Source: a virus
Virus record (IMG/VR): IMGVR_UViG_3300024950_000032
Coordinates: 1 to 64,000 of that record
Length of the DNA: 64,000 nt
Direction: 5' to 3' (one strand)
Positions 22,899 to 30,412 of the stretch are shown piece after piece; positions within the stretch are counted from its first letter, which is position 1; each line of letters begins with the position of its first letter. The notes under the pieces were generated by a model. It saw nothing but the letters and a program-made list of their open reading frames with translations, was not told where the DNA came from and searched no databases. The position numbers and the translations under genes are program-made.

Positions 22899-24122
22899 TC
22901 AGCCCTTCACGCACAGCACCTGCTTCAGGGTGTGGACAATCTCGACCAGGTCGGACTGAGCTGCCATCACCGCGTCGATGTCCTTGTAGGCGGCCGGCGT
23001 CTCGTCGATCACCTCAGCGTCCTTGCGACACTCGACGCCGGCCGTAGCAAGCATGTGGTCGTCAATGGTGAACTGGCGCTTGGCCTCAGCGCGGGACATC
23101 TTGCGGCCCGCGCCGTGGGAGCAGCTGCAGAACGACTCGCGGTTGCCCTTGCCACGCACGATGAACGACTTGGCGCCCATCGACCCGGGGATGATGCCAA
23201 GCTTGCCTTCGCTGGCGTCCACCGCGCCCTTGCGGGTCAACAGCACGTCCTCACCGAAGTGGCGCTCACGCGTCACGTAGTTGTGGTGGCAGTTGATTGC
23301 GGAAGCGTCCACCGTGAAATAGGGGAGACCACACACGGCCAACGCGGCGAGCACGTCCTCCATCATGGCGCGGCGGTTGAGTGCGGCGTAGTTCTGAGCC
23401 CACTGCACGGCCTCGATGTAATCATCGAAGAGAGTGGAGCCCTCGGGGATGTAGGCCAGGTCAGCATCCGGCAGGTTGATGAACCAACGCTGCATGTCCT
23501 TCTTGGCCAGGTTGATGAACAGCGTGCCAATGGCGTTGCCGATGCCACGCGAGCCCGAGTGCAGCATCACCCACACCCTCTGGTCCTCGTCGAGACACAG
23601 TTCGATGAAGTGGTTGCCCGTGCCGAGCGTGCCGAAGTGGCGGTCGGCACGCTCGGCAGCCTTCGACAGGGCCGGGTACTTCTGGGTGATGCGGGCGAGC
23701 CCTGGTGCGGCCAGGTCGGTGAACATGTTGATGCCGGTGGATCGAATCGAGTGGTACGCACCACGGTCGTTGTTGCCGCCGTTGTCGGTGCGGCCGTGCG
23801 GGATGCGGGCCTCGATCTCGGTGCGCAGCGCGGCCAGGTTGTCGGGCAGCTGGGCCGCCGTCAGCGTGGTGCGCACGGCCATCATGCCGCAGCCGATGTC
23901 CACGCCCACGGCGGCGGGAATCACCGCGCCCTTGGTGGCAATCACACTGCCGACCGTAGCGCCCATGCCCCAGTGGACATCGGGCATGGCGGCCACGTGC
24001 TTGTGGATGAACGGCATGCCGGCCAGGTTCAACAATTGGTCACGGGCGGCGTCCTCGACCTGGACACCACGAGTCCACGCCTTGATCGGCAGGCGGGCGC
24101 CGTTGATAACTTCGTAGTTCAC
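22899..24122 (-). CDS. rtcB: RtcB-type RNA ligase
   Basis: GTP- and Mn-dependent ligase joining 2',3'-cyclic phosphate (or 3'-phosphate) and 5'-OH RNA ends, used in tRNA repair and splicing. The 407-aa protein has VDIGCGM (Asp75, Cys78), HNYVTRE and SCSHGAGRKMSR (333-344), with His336 in the position of the guanylated histidine of E. coli RtcB. The start is GTG 24122 with AAGGAG upstream, overlapping the next gene (GTGA). No archease partner is seen. Confidence 0.95.
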   Translation of the reverse strand: MNYEVINGARLPIKAWTRGVQVEDAARDQLLNLAGMPFIHKHVAAMPDVHWGMGATVGSVIATKGAVIPAAVGVDIGCGMMAVRTTLTAAQLPDNLAALRTEIEARIPHGRTDNGGNNDRGAYHSIRSTGINMFTDLAAPGLARITQKYPALSKAAERADRHFGTLGTGNHFIELCLDEDQRVWVMLHSGSRGIGNAIGTLFINLAKKDMQRWFINLPDADLAYIPEGSTLFDDYIEAVQWAQNYAALNRRAMMEDVLAALAVCGLPYFTVDASAINCHHNYVTRERHFGEDVLLTRKGAVDASEGKLGIIPGSMGAKSFIVRGKGNRESFCSCSHGAGRKMSRAEAKRQFTIDDHMLATAGVECRKDAEVIDETPAAYKDIDAVMAAQSDLVEIVHTLKQVLCVKG

Positions 24123-24442
24123 TGCTTCTCCTTGAGGACGATGTCGAGTGCCTGACGCAACCTGCCGATGTCAGACATGTGGATGTAATTGGTGGATGCG
24201 ATCCGGCTGATCTGGACCGAGAGGGCATGGGCGACGCCCTCGTCAATCGTGGCGGTGCCGATGCGCCACTCCCTGGCCTGGGGCGACGTCTTCCAGCTGT
24301 GCAGGCGATCGATGGCCAGCTTGATGACGCCGTAGATCGATCCGATTACGACGACCTTGTAGCACCAGAAACCGACAAGCACCCAGACCGCGAGGGTGGG
24401 CAAGCTGCCGATTAGGTGGGCGATTTCTTTGAGTTCATCCAT
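24119..24442 (-). CDS. membrane protein (107 aa)
   Basis: A hydrophobic segment at about 10-42 (LPTLAVWVLVGFWCYKVVVI) is followed by a charged soluble tail. Translationally coupled to RtcB. Function unknown. Confidence 0.62.
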   Translation of the reverse strand: MDELKEIAHLIGSLPTLAVWVLVGFWCYKVVVIGSIYGVIKLAIDRLHSWKTSPQAREWRIGTATIDEGVAHALSVQISRIASTNYIHMSDIGRLRQALDIVLKEKQ

Positions 24443-24606
24443 GATTGACTTTCAGTTGTATGTTGGGTTTGGATGCGATCAGCTGCCTGTCTGGCGAGCT
24501 GCATCGCATCGGGTTTGGAGGCCAGCCAGGCACTGAGCTGCTTGCTGTCGTCTTGCAGCATGCCGGGCGGCCAGCCGGTTCTAGGTTGACGTGGGCACCT
24601 CGACAT
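24412..24606 (-). CDS. small helical protein (64 aa)
   Basis: Unrecognised, with LSAWLASKPDAMQLARQAAD helical text. Supported by a strong ribosome site (GGAGGAG 7 nt before ATG 24606). It overlaps genes on both sides by about 26-31 nt, so the exact start could also be ATG 24561. Confidence 0.5.
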   Translation of the reverse strand: MSRCPRQPRTGWPPGMLQDDSKQLSAWLASKPDAMQLARQAADRIQTQHTTESQSWMNSKKSPT

Positions 24607-24871
24607 GTTTGTTCTCCTCCGTCTTGGTCGTGACGGGTGGGATCTTCTGCAGCCAGACGGCCGGGAAGTCGGCCCAGCCCAGCTCCGCGTAGTCGCCGTT
24701 GTCGGCCAGCTGCTTCACGCCTGCACCCTCGCAGCGCCAGACACGGCCGAACCGGCTGTGCTCGCCACGCAGCGTCGTCACCTTGACCTTGAGGCCAAGG
24801 TTCGGGCTCTTGTGCTGGCCGAGGCCAGCGATGACGACGCATTCGTCGCCGCTCTTGATGGGGCTGTTCAT
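24581..24871 (-). CDS. KOW-like beta-barrel phage protein (96 aa)
   Basis: Begins MNSPIKSGDECVVIAGLG and continues KSPNLGLKVKVTTLRGEHS and RVWRCEG, a pattern like small SH3/KOW-type phage proteins. Possible nucleic-acid or protein binder; role unknown. Confidence 0.65.
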   Translation of the reverse strand: MNSPIKSGDECVVIAGLGQHKSPNLGLKVKVTTLRGEHSRFGRVWRCEGAGVKQLADNGDYAELGWADFPAVWLQKIPPVTTKTEENKHVEVPTST

Positions 24872-24904
24872 CGGGCATCTCCGTTGGTCGGGTTCATGTC
24901 ATTC

Positions 24905-25144
24905 CTATGTGCGACCGGCATTGATGGGATTGGCGACAACGCGAGAAACAATGTCGAACTCGCTCGTACCGGACTTCAGGTGCTTGCCCATGTCATTGAC
25001 AGACCACCCGCGTTTGCCGTCCTCCACCCACCACGGGAATTCGTTCTTGGAGCCGTCCGGATTCACGCCGCATCGGCACGCGAGGTAGACCTCCTTCCCG
25101 CCCCTTGTCAGATGCCGGCCTGGGCTGATTGCTCCGATGCTCAC
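24905..25144 (-). CDS. small phage protein (79 aa)
   Basis: Start set at GTG 25144 (VSIGAISPG) because AGGAGGT lies 6 nt upstream and the GTGA overlaps the preceding stop. Contains a paired Cys (ACRCG) and an aromatic NEFPWWVEDGKRGW segment. Unrecognised. Confidence 0.62.
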   Translation of the reverse strand: MSIGAISPGRHLTRGGKEVYLACRCGVNPDGSKNEFPWWVEDGKRGWSVNDMGKHLKSGTSEFDIVSRVVANPINAGRT

Positions 25145-25428
25145 GGCGATACCTCCTGTGAGCACATGGGATTAGCGAGCTTCAGCCGCTTGGCGGCCTT
25201 GCGTTGGCGCTTGGCCTCGGCCTTCTGTTGGCGCTCCTCGTCGGCATGCGTGAAGGGGCGCGGCGGCTTCCTTGGCGACAGGTCTGGCAGGGCTTCTATC
25301 GGCACGCCAGCGGCAACCATCATCCCGACAAGCCCGGCAAGCGTTCGTCGTGGGTGGTCGTCAACGATCAGCGAGCGCGCCGGTCGCTCTGCTGGCTGGT
25401 CAAGTTCGTGGGCGTTGGCGTCACGCAT
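25141..25428 (-). CDS. small basic protein (95 aa)
   Basis: Start set at ATG 25428 with GGGAGG 5 nt upstream. A central hydrophobic helix (TLAGLVGMMVAAGVPIEALP) is followed by a long Lys/Arg/Ala tail (EERQQKAEAKRQRKAAKR), possibly nucleic-acid binding. Unrecognised. Confidence 0.6.
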   Translation of the reverse strand: MRDANAHELDQPAERPARSLIVDDHPRRTLAGLVGMMVAAGVPIEALPDLSPRKPPRPFTHADEERQQKAEAKRQRKAAKRLKLANPMCSQEVSP

Positions 25429-26593
25429 GCTCGCCTCCCGTACCTTGTACCGGCACATCGGATTCGCCCATGGCGGCCAGCGCATCGGCCGCCGCTTCTT
25501 CGGGCGTGTCACCCTGGCCGCGAGCGATTACCTTGCGGCTGCGTGCGTATTCGGCCGTGCCGGGCTCGCCCTTGGCCGGCTTGTCCGTGATCCAGGCCAT
25601 CCAGCCAGTGCTGCGGGTGTAGGCCAGCTCAAAGTAGGCGTAGGAGTTGTGCTCCAGCAGCGCCGCGTGGTGGGCCATCAGCTTCGTCAGTGCCCCATCC
25701 ACTACTGCGGGGGATGGAGCTGCTTGCGCGTCGAGCCAGCAGGATGTGCAGCGGACGATGCGCTCTCCGTTGACGAACGAGATGCACAGCCCGTCACCGT
25801 GGCACCACTCGCCATCCAGCTCCAGCGTGGAGCACACCTTGCCGCAGTTCGGGCATGTCCACTTGGCGATCCGGTGCTTGGTGCCGCGCGCCGTTTCGGC
25901 CTCGCGGACCTCCTGCATGACGCCGCAGAAGTCTTCCAACTTCGCAGCCCCAGGCGCGGGGGCTTGGGTGGCGGGCGGGTAAAGCAGTTCAATACGGTCG
26001 CCCGAAGCCTCCACCGCCCGCCGTTCGGCTTCGGTCAGCCTGTCGTTGACGATGTAGTTGCGCCGGGGCTCTTTGGTTGCAAACACGCGATATGCAACGT
26101 GCCAATCCTCCGTCCCCTTGGGCTGCACATTGGCTTCGGCGGCTTGCTCCGCGATAAGGCGTCCGAGGGCGCCGAATGCGACGGCAGGCTGCGACCTCAT
26201 CCCCATGCCGATTTGCAATCCCTGCATAAGTGCTACGAGCTGCGCTTCCGCGCTATCCCCTTCTGCTGGGGATTGAACGACTCGGGGCTGCTCCGGCTTT
26301 ACCTTGAGCAGCTTCACGCATGCCATATAACCCGCACGCGCCGCATTTTTGGGGTTGCTGGGCCAGTTGTAGGTTGCAAGTACGGCGTCGATGGCGGCGC
26401 TAGCTTCCGGGCTGCCGGGGTGCGGCACGGCCAGGGGCTGCAGCTTTTTCTCAGCCTCGTACTGCGTGAGGGCGATGTCAGCACGCTCACGCACTTCGGG
26501 CGGCAGGTAGGTTGTGCCCCAGCGCACACCGGCACCGGCGTGGTGGATGCACTCACGCAGCACCTGCACCAGATCGTCCTGAAGTGTGTTCAT
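25421..26593 (-). CDS. zinc-finger-containing phage protein (390 aa)
   Basis: The N-terminal part (YLPPEVRERADIALTQYEAE) resembles domains repeated in small accessory phage proteins; then a middle region with APAPGAAKLEDF, and a zinc site CPNCGKVC...WCHGDGLC near residues 245-270. The C-terminus carries a DUF-like DTPEEAAADALAAMGE helix typical of phage ephemeral domains. It is probably a fusion of several small modules. ATG 26593 overlaps the next gene by 4 nt. Confidence 0.6.
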   Translation of the reverse strand: MNTLQDDLVQVLRECIHHAGAGVRWGTTYLPPEVRERADIALTQYEAEKKLQPLAVPHPGSPEASAAIDAVLATYNWPSNPKNAARAGYMACVKLLKVKPEQPRVVQSPAEGDSAEAQLVALMQGLQIGMGMRSQPAVAFGALGRLIAEQAAEANVQPKGTEDWHVAYRVFATKEPRRNYIVNDRLTEAERRAVEASGDRIELLYPPATQAPAPGAAKLEDFCGVMQEVREAETARGTKHRIAKWTCPNCGKVCSTLELDGEWCHGDGLCISFVNGERIVRCTSCWLDAQAAPSPAVVDGALTKLMAHHAALLEHNSYAYFELAYTRSTGWMAWITDKPAKGEPGTAEYARSRKVIARGQGDTPEEAAADALAAMGESDVPVQGTGGEHA

Positions 26594-27291
26594 CGTGTGG
26601 CCTCCTTGCTGACGCCGAAAGCCAACGCGCCCTGCAGGCTTTTGATGGCTGCGAGGTTGCTCGACTCCAGCTCGCTGCCGGGGTACTCGCCGATGTCGTC
26701 GTAATCCTGGTGCCACTTGTGATTGGCTTGGACCGCATCGAGGGCCAGTTGCAGCAGTGAGTCGCGCTGTTCAACAGCCGCCCCCAACTTCGTCAGACCA
26801 CGGTCGATGAGCTTGCGATTGATCTGGTCTGGCGTATCACGCATGAAGTCGATGGCCGGCTCCATCGCGCTGCACTGCGCCTCACCGTCATCCATGTACG
26901 GTAGTACCTCGGCAGAACGAACGCAGAGCAGGCGGCGCAGGGCCTTCTCCGTCTGGATCTGGGCTGCCCAGGGATCGGGCTCGGGCGGCAGCTTGCCGTC
27001 CACGTAGGACTTGGTGATGTCCTTGATGGGCGGGTAGTGCTGGATCATGCTCAGCACCTCTTGCGGCGTTATGCGCGAGTGCTGACCGTGATGGTTCACC
27101 CAGCGCTCGACGAACCGCAGGTGCTGCATGGGCTCCTCGCCATCCTTCAGCACATCGACCGCACGACGCAGCATCGCGGCCTCGGCCTTGTTCTGGTCAG
27201 CTCCCAGTTGGTTCACCACATTCGGTATCGGCTTGCTCATCTGATCGAGCGCTCGACAGGCCTGCTCAAGCAGGCGAATTGCGGGGGTCAT
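26590..27291 (-). CDS. phage accessory protein (233 aa)
   Basis: Alpha-helical. The C-terminal LLQLALDAVQANHKWHQDYD and YPGSELESSNLAAIKSL segments resemble a small module that recurs in phage accessory proteins. The middle has WVNHHGQHSR. Function unknown. Coupled to neighbours on both sides. Confidence 0.6.
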   Translation of the reverse strand: MTPAIRLLEQACRALDQMSKPIPNVVNQLGADQNKAEAAMLRRAVDVLKDGEEPMQHLRFVERWVNHHGQHSRITPQEVLSMIQHYPPIKDITKSYVDGKLPPEPDPWAAQIQTEKALRRLLCVRSAEVLPYMDDGEAQCSAMEPAIDFMRDTPDQINRKLIDRGLTKLGAAVEQRDSLLQLALDAVQANHKWHQDYDDIGEYPGSELESSNLAAIKSLQGALAFGVSKEATR

Positions 27292-27767
27292 GCGGTCTCC
27301 TTGGAGGGTTTGGCGTGCTGTTCAAGCCACATCGATCCGATCTTGATCATCATCGTGGCCATGTTGTGGGTGGTCGGGACGGGCACAGACTGCGCCTCGG
27401 TGTGGGCACGGACCCGCAGCTCGCGGGCCATCCTGGCGGCAGCGTCACGGTCTTCACGTGGAGCGTCGGACTCCAGGACGCGAGCGATGAAACGCAGCTT
27501 GTCGATGCGCTCCACGAGCGGCATCGGGTCCTTTGCAGGCAGATCGCAGCCGTTGTTGAACAGCTTGATAGCGAAGTCGGCGAAGGCTTGGCGAGCAATC
27601 GTATGGTCGATTTCTGCCTGGTGTTGGTGGCCCTTGAACCCCATGATTGCCGAAGTTGCTGCACGCACCGCAGCGCACTCACACCCCTCAACCAATGTGG
27701 TGAGGGCCACCGCGATAGCGTGATCGGACATGTCGTCCATCATCTTGAAACTCATCTTCATTCCCAT
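27288..27767 (-). CDS. phage protein of unknown function (159 aa)
   Basis: Helical protein with Cys pair CEC near residue 30. The start is uncertain: 27767 (MGMKMSF) or ATG 27755 (MSFKMM), which has GGGA 6 nt upstream and begins just after the preceding stop. No family recognised. Confidence 0.58.
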   Translation of the reverse strand: MGMKMSFKMMDDMSDHAIAVALTTLVEGCECAAVRAATSAIMGFKGHQHQAEIDHTIARQAFADFAIKLFNNGCDLPAKDPMPLVERIDKLRFIARVLESDAPREDRDAAARMARELRVRAHTEAQSVPVPTTHNMATMMIKIGSMWLEQHAKPSKETA

Positions 27768-28015
27768 ACTTTGAAAACGTCATTGCTGGCGTGTTTGAAC
27801 TTGACCTCGGGTTTCATGCGTCTGTCCCTGATGTGCTGACCCCGAGCGGGGCCGCCGTTGACCTCGGCAGGCATCTTCTGACCCTTGGGCGCCGACTCCA
27901 CCGTGATGTAGCTCTTGCCACAGTCGCAGCAGCGACGCCTGTAAATCTTGCCCCGGTGGGCGCGTGTCTCGGAAACAAGGCCTTTGCCGTCCTTGCCACA
28001 GTGCGAACAGATCAT
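27758..28015 (-). CDS. zinc-ribbon protein, NrdR-finger-like (85 aa)
   Basis: N-terminal zinc ribbon MICSHCGKDG...RRRCCDCGKSYITVE, spaced like the first domain of NrdR. The ATP-cone of NrdR is missing, so a bare nucleic-acid-binding ribbon is expected. Overlaps the next gene by one base (TGATG). Confidence 0.7.
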   Translation of the reverse strand: MICSHCGKDGKGLVSETRAHRGKIYRRRCCDCGKSYITVESAPKGQKMPAEVNGGPARGQHIRDRRMKPEVKFKHASNDVFKVWE

Positions 28016-28206
28016 CAGGGTCTACGAGGCTTCACGATGGAGAGGTACAGGCCCACCAGGCACAGGATCACGACCAGGAAGGCAAACGGGATGTCCACGG
28101 CCTTCAGGCTGTCGACGACATAGTCGACGTTCTGCTTGGCCAGGGACTTCGGTGTTGGGCACATGGCCGGTGGCGGATGGGCCACCGGCCTGGCTTTCTG
28201 TCTCAC
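28015..28206 (-). CDS. C-terminally anchored membrane protein (63 aa)
   Basis: A single hydrophobic helix near the C-terminus (FAFLVVILCLVGLYLSIV) followed by KPRRP, suggesting N-out or tail-anchored topology. GTG 28206 overlaps the preceding stop. Unknown function. Confidence 0.58.
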   Translation of the reverse strand: MRQKARPVAHPPPAMCPTPKSLAKQNVDYVVDSLKAVDIPFAFLVVILCLVGLYLSIVKPRRP

Positions 28207-28430
28207 CGAGACACCAGGACGGAATCGATGAACGACTCCGAACCTGGTGCGCTGGCAAGCACCTCAATCTCCAAGCGTTCGATGCGAGCGGAGTACATCT
28301 CGGCCAGGGCCTTGTGGTGCTCGGCCGATGCGAGGTGCGCGGCACGCTCACGGCGGGCCTCGTACAGCTGATCAGACAGAACTTGGTGAAGAGGTACAGG
28401 CTTGAACCTGAAGAGATTGAGGTTGAACAT
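28203..28430 (-). CDS. small coiled-coil protein (75 aa)
   Basis: Starts MFNLNLFRFKPVPLHQVLSD and continues as one amphipathic helix (YEARRERAAHLASAEHHKAL), similar to small phage helical proteins that may oligomerise. Start ATG 28430 has AGGA upstream; the longer in-frame reading to 28517 overlaps another gene. Confidence 0.6.
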   Translation of the reverse strand: MFNLNLFRFKPVPLHQVLSDQLYEARRERAAHLASAEHHKALAEMYSARIERLEIEVLASAPGSESFIDSVLVSR

Positions 28431-28437
28431 GAGAGTC

Positions 28438-28623
28438 CTAGGAATGTTGACGATGTTCCTGCTGGGTCCAGCCACGATCGCGGCCGGGGCAGGTGTCGAG
28501 CAGCTTGTCCTGCTCACGAACCTTGAGCAGCCTGGCGATACGCAGATAGCGCGGCTTGACCTGGCGGCGGCTACGCTCGGAGCACTTGATGTGGTTGTGG
28601 TGCGTGTGATTGGTGTAGGTCAT
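28438..28623 (-). CDS. small basic phage protein (61 aa)
   Basis: Contains RYLRIARLLKVREQDKLLD followed by CPGRDRGWTQQEHRQ, a conserved-looking C-terminal block seen in small phage proteins. Coupled to the RHH gene by ATGA. Function unknown. Confidence 0.58.
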   Translation of the reverse strand: MTYTNHTHHNHIKCSERSRRQVKPRYLRIARLLKVREQDKLLDTCPGRDRGWTQQEHRQHS

Positions 28624-29243
28624 GACTTGTGTGAGGCAAATTGCCGTTTGAACTGGTTGACCCTGACGAGCTGGTGCGACAGGGGAAGGACGTCATCCAA
28701 CTGCTCTTGTGCAACAAAGGCATCTCCTGTGAGTGAGGGATCAGCGAGTTCTTCAAGGGCTTGAGCCACGTCGATCCCAAGGGCGTGGCAAAGCGAGTTC
28801 AATTCAAAGTGCGGCTTCTGCGGGTTGATCCGTCGATCGACCACGATGCTGGCAAGCCAGGCTGTTGCGCTCGGCGCCAGGCTGGCCTCCACTGCAGGCT
28901 CTGGCTCAGAGGTAGGCGAGGGTGCCGGCGCCGGCGCCGGGGCTGCCACAGGGGCCGCCACGGGCTCGGGCGGGACCTCCGGTGCAACCACCGGCGCCGG
29001 AGCTGGGGCCGGGGCCGGGGCTGCTACCGGAGCCGGGGCCAGCTCCGGTAGCGGCTTCGCCATCATGGAGGCCGCCAGCTCCGCGCCGTACAGCTCGACG
29101 AAGTTCTTCACCTTCTCTGCGATGTAACGCTCCAACGCGATCGTCACCACAGCGGAATAGCTGAGCCCGGAGGTTTGGGCTACCTGTTCCAGCTTCTCAG
29201 CCAGAGGCGCAGGCAGTCGGATGTTGATTTGTTCTTTGGTCAT
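28620..29243 (-). CDS. ribbon-helix-helix protein with Pro/Ala-rich linker
   Basis: 207 aa. The N-terminus MTKEQINIRLPAPLAEKLEQ ... SYSAVVTIALERYI is an RHH DNA-binding fold (about 1-45). A Pro/Ala-rich linker follows (about 70-135), then a C-terminal domain (HFELNSLCHALGIDVAQALE). Likely a transcription regulator with an effector or oligomerisation domain. ATG 29243 has GGAG 6 nt upstream and a promoter directly before it, so autoregulation is plausible. Confidence 0.75.
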   Translation of the reverse strand: MTKEQINIRLPAPLAEKLEQVAQTSGLSYSAVVTIALERYIAEKVKNFVELYGAELAASMMAKPLPELAPAPVAAPAPAPAPAPVVAPEVPPEPVAAPVAAPAPAPAPSPTSEPEPAVEASLAPSATAWLASIVVDRRINPQKPHFELNSLCHALGIDVAQALEELADPSLTGDAFVAQEQLDDVLPLSHQLVRVNQFKRQFASHKS

Positions 29244-29264
29244 AGGGGCTCCGGGTAGGGCGGG

Positions 29265-29293
29265 ACTGTATTCCCACACTTCCAAAGTGTCAA
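29265..29293 (-). promoter_or_regulatory. sigma70-like promoter for the RHH gene
   Basis: Minus strand: perfect -35 TTGACA (29293-29288), 17-nt spacer, -10 TACAGT (29270-29265, 4/6). The upstream gene's TGA stop is inside the -35 box. Confidence 0.6.
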
Positions 29294-30399
29294 AAAATGT
29301 CGGGGCAGGCGACGTCGAGGAATTCGGCCAGACCACCCTCGTAGTCGTCAACGAACGCAAAACCATTGGCCACGGCCTCGGGGCTGAATGCCGTTCTGCG
29401 CATGTTGGCAACGGCGATGTCGAACTCGTCGCCACTGAGCTTGCGAGAGATGTGCTCCTTGATCAGGAGATCCATCAGGGCCTTGGGTTCGCCTTGAGAG
29501 GCCAGCCAGGCGGCGTCCTCGATCTCGTGATCAAGTCGGGAAACCGGGCGGGGCCAGGCATCCATCAACTGGTCGATCTCAGTGTCGTCCGGGTCACTCC
29601 AGGGGTCACGGTTGTCCCAGCCACTGAGCAGACTCAGAGTGCTCCTGGAGATCACGGGTTCAGGCTTGCGTTCGGTGGGTAGCTTGTCCCACTCGATCTT
29701 GAGGGCGACGTCCATCAAGTTGAGCAGGTAGGTGAGGTCCTGCTTTTCCTGCTTGCCGTGCTGGGCCGTGTAGCCCACGCTGATGTTGGTGCACTCCGGG
29801 ATGATGTGGGTGAACTCGGCCGTGTCGGTGTAGACGCCGCCATCGCAGGGCATGTAGAGCAGACCCAGGTCGTTGAACGCCGTGCTCAGGGCCTCAGCGA
29901 ACGCCTCCGAGGCGCACCGGCCGCCCGCCTGGTGGGTGATGACATCGGTATAGCCGGCGCGGTCAAAGGCAATGGCGCGGTCGAACTCGGCAAGCAGTTC
30001 CCTGTGCTCGTCGGCCAGGTGGTTGGCACCGATACCGCCGCATTCTTCACCTCGACTGAAGATGTAGTAACCGGGGATGCCGGCGTCCATCATGTGGCCG
30101 AGGATGGCGATGCCGGCCGCGTCGTCAGCGCCCAAGGTGTCACCGTCGCCCATCACGAAGTCACCCTCGAACTTGATGGCGTTGGCCTCGCCCTTGCCGC
30201 TCGTGATGGTGTCGGTGTGGGCGATGAAGAGCGAACGGTGGCTCGGATCGGTGCGGCGGTTGAAGTGGAGGTTGCCCGCCGCGTCGATCATCGACGCGCC
30301 GAAGCGACCCGCCAGGAAGGCCACGAACTTGGCCTCACCCATGGAGCCGTGACCACGCTTGGTGCCCAGGGCACGCATCAGAACTTCAGTATTGGTCAT
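29290..30399 (-). CDS. M20/M28-family zinc metallopeptidase
   Basis: 369 aa. The five expected two-zinc ligands appear in order: HTD (His61, Asp63), GADD (Asp92 region), GEE (Glu118-Glu119), FDRAGY (Asp146) and YTAQH (His214). This is an intact aminopeptidase/carboxypeptidase-type site within about 230 residues; the remaining C-terminus is helical and phage-specific. ATG 30399 has GGAG 7 nt upstream. Substrate unknown; peptides or amidated small molecules are typical. Confidence 0.82.
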   Translation of the reverse strand: MTNTEVLMRALGTKRGHGSMGEAKFVAFLAGRFGASMIDAAGNLHFNRRTDPSHRSLFIAHTDTITSGKGEANAIKFEGDFVMGDGDTLGADDAAGIAILGHMMDAGIPGYYIFSRGEECGGIGANHLADEHRELLAEFDRAIAFDRAGYTDVITHQAGGRCASEAFAEALSTAFNDLGLLYMPCDGGVYTDTAEFTHIIPECTNISVGYTAQHGKQEKQDLTYLLNLMDVALKIEWDKLPTERKPEPVISRSTLSLLSGWDNRDPWSDPDDTEIDQLMDAWPRPVSRLDHEIEDAAWLASQGEPKALMDLLIKEHISRKLSGDEFDIAVANMRRTAFSPEAVANGFAFVDDYEGGLAEFLDVACPDIF

Positions 30400-30412
30400 G
30401 ATTGATCTCCGT

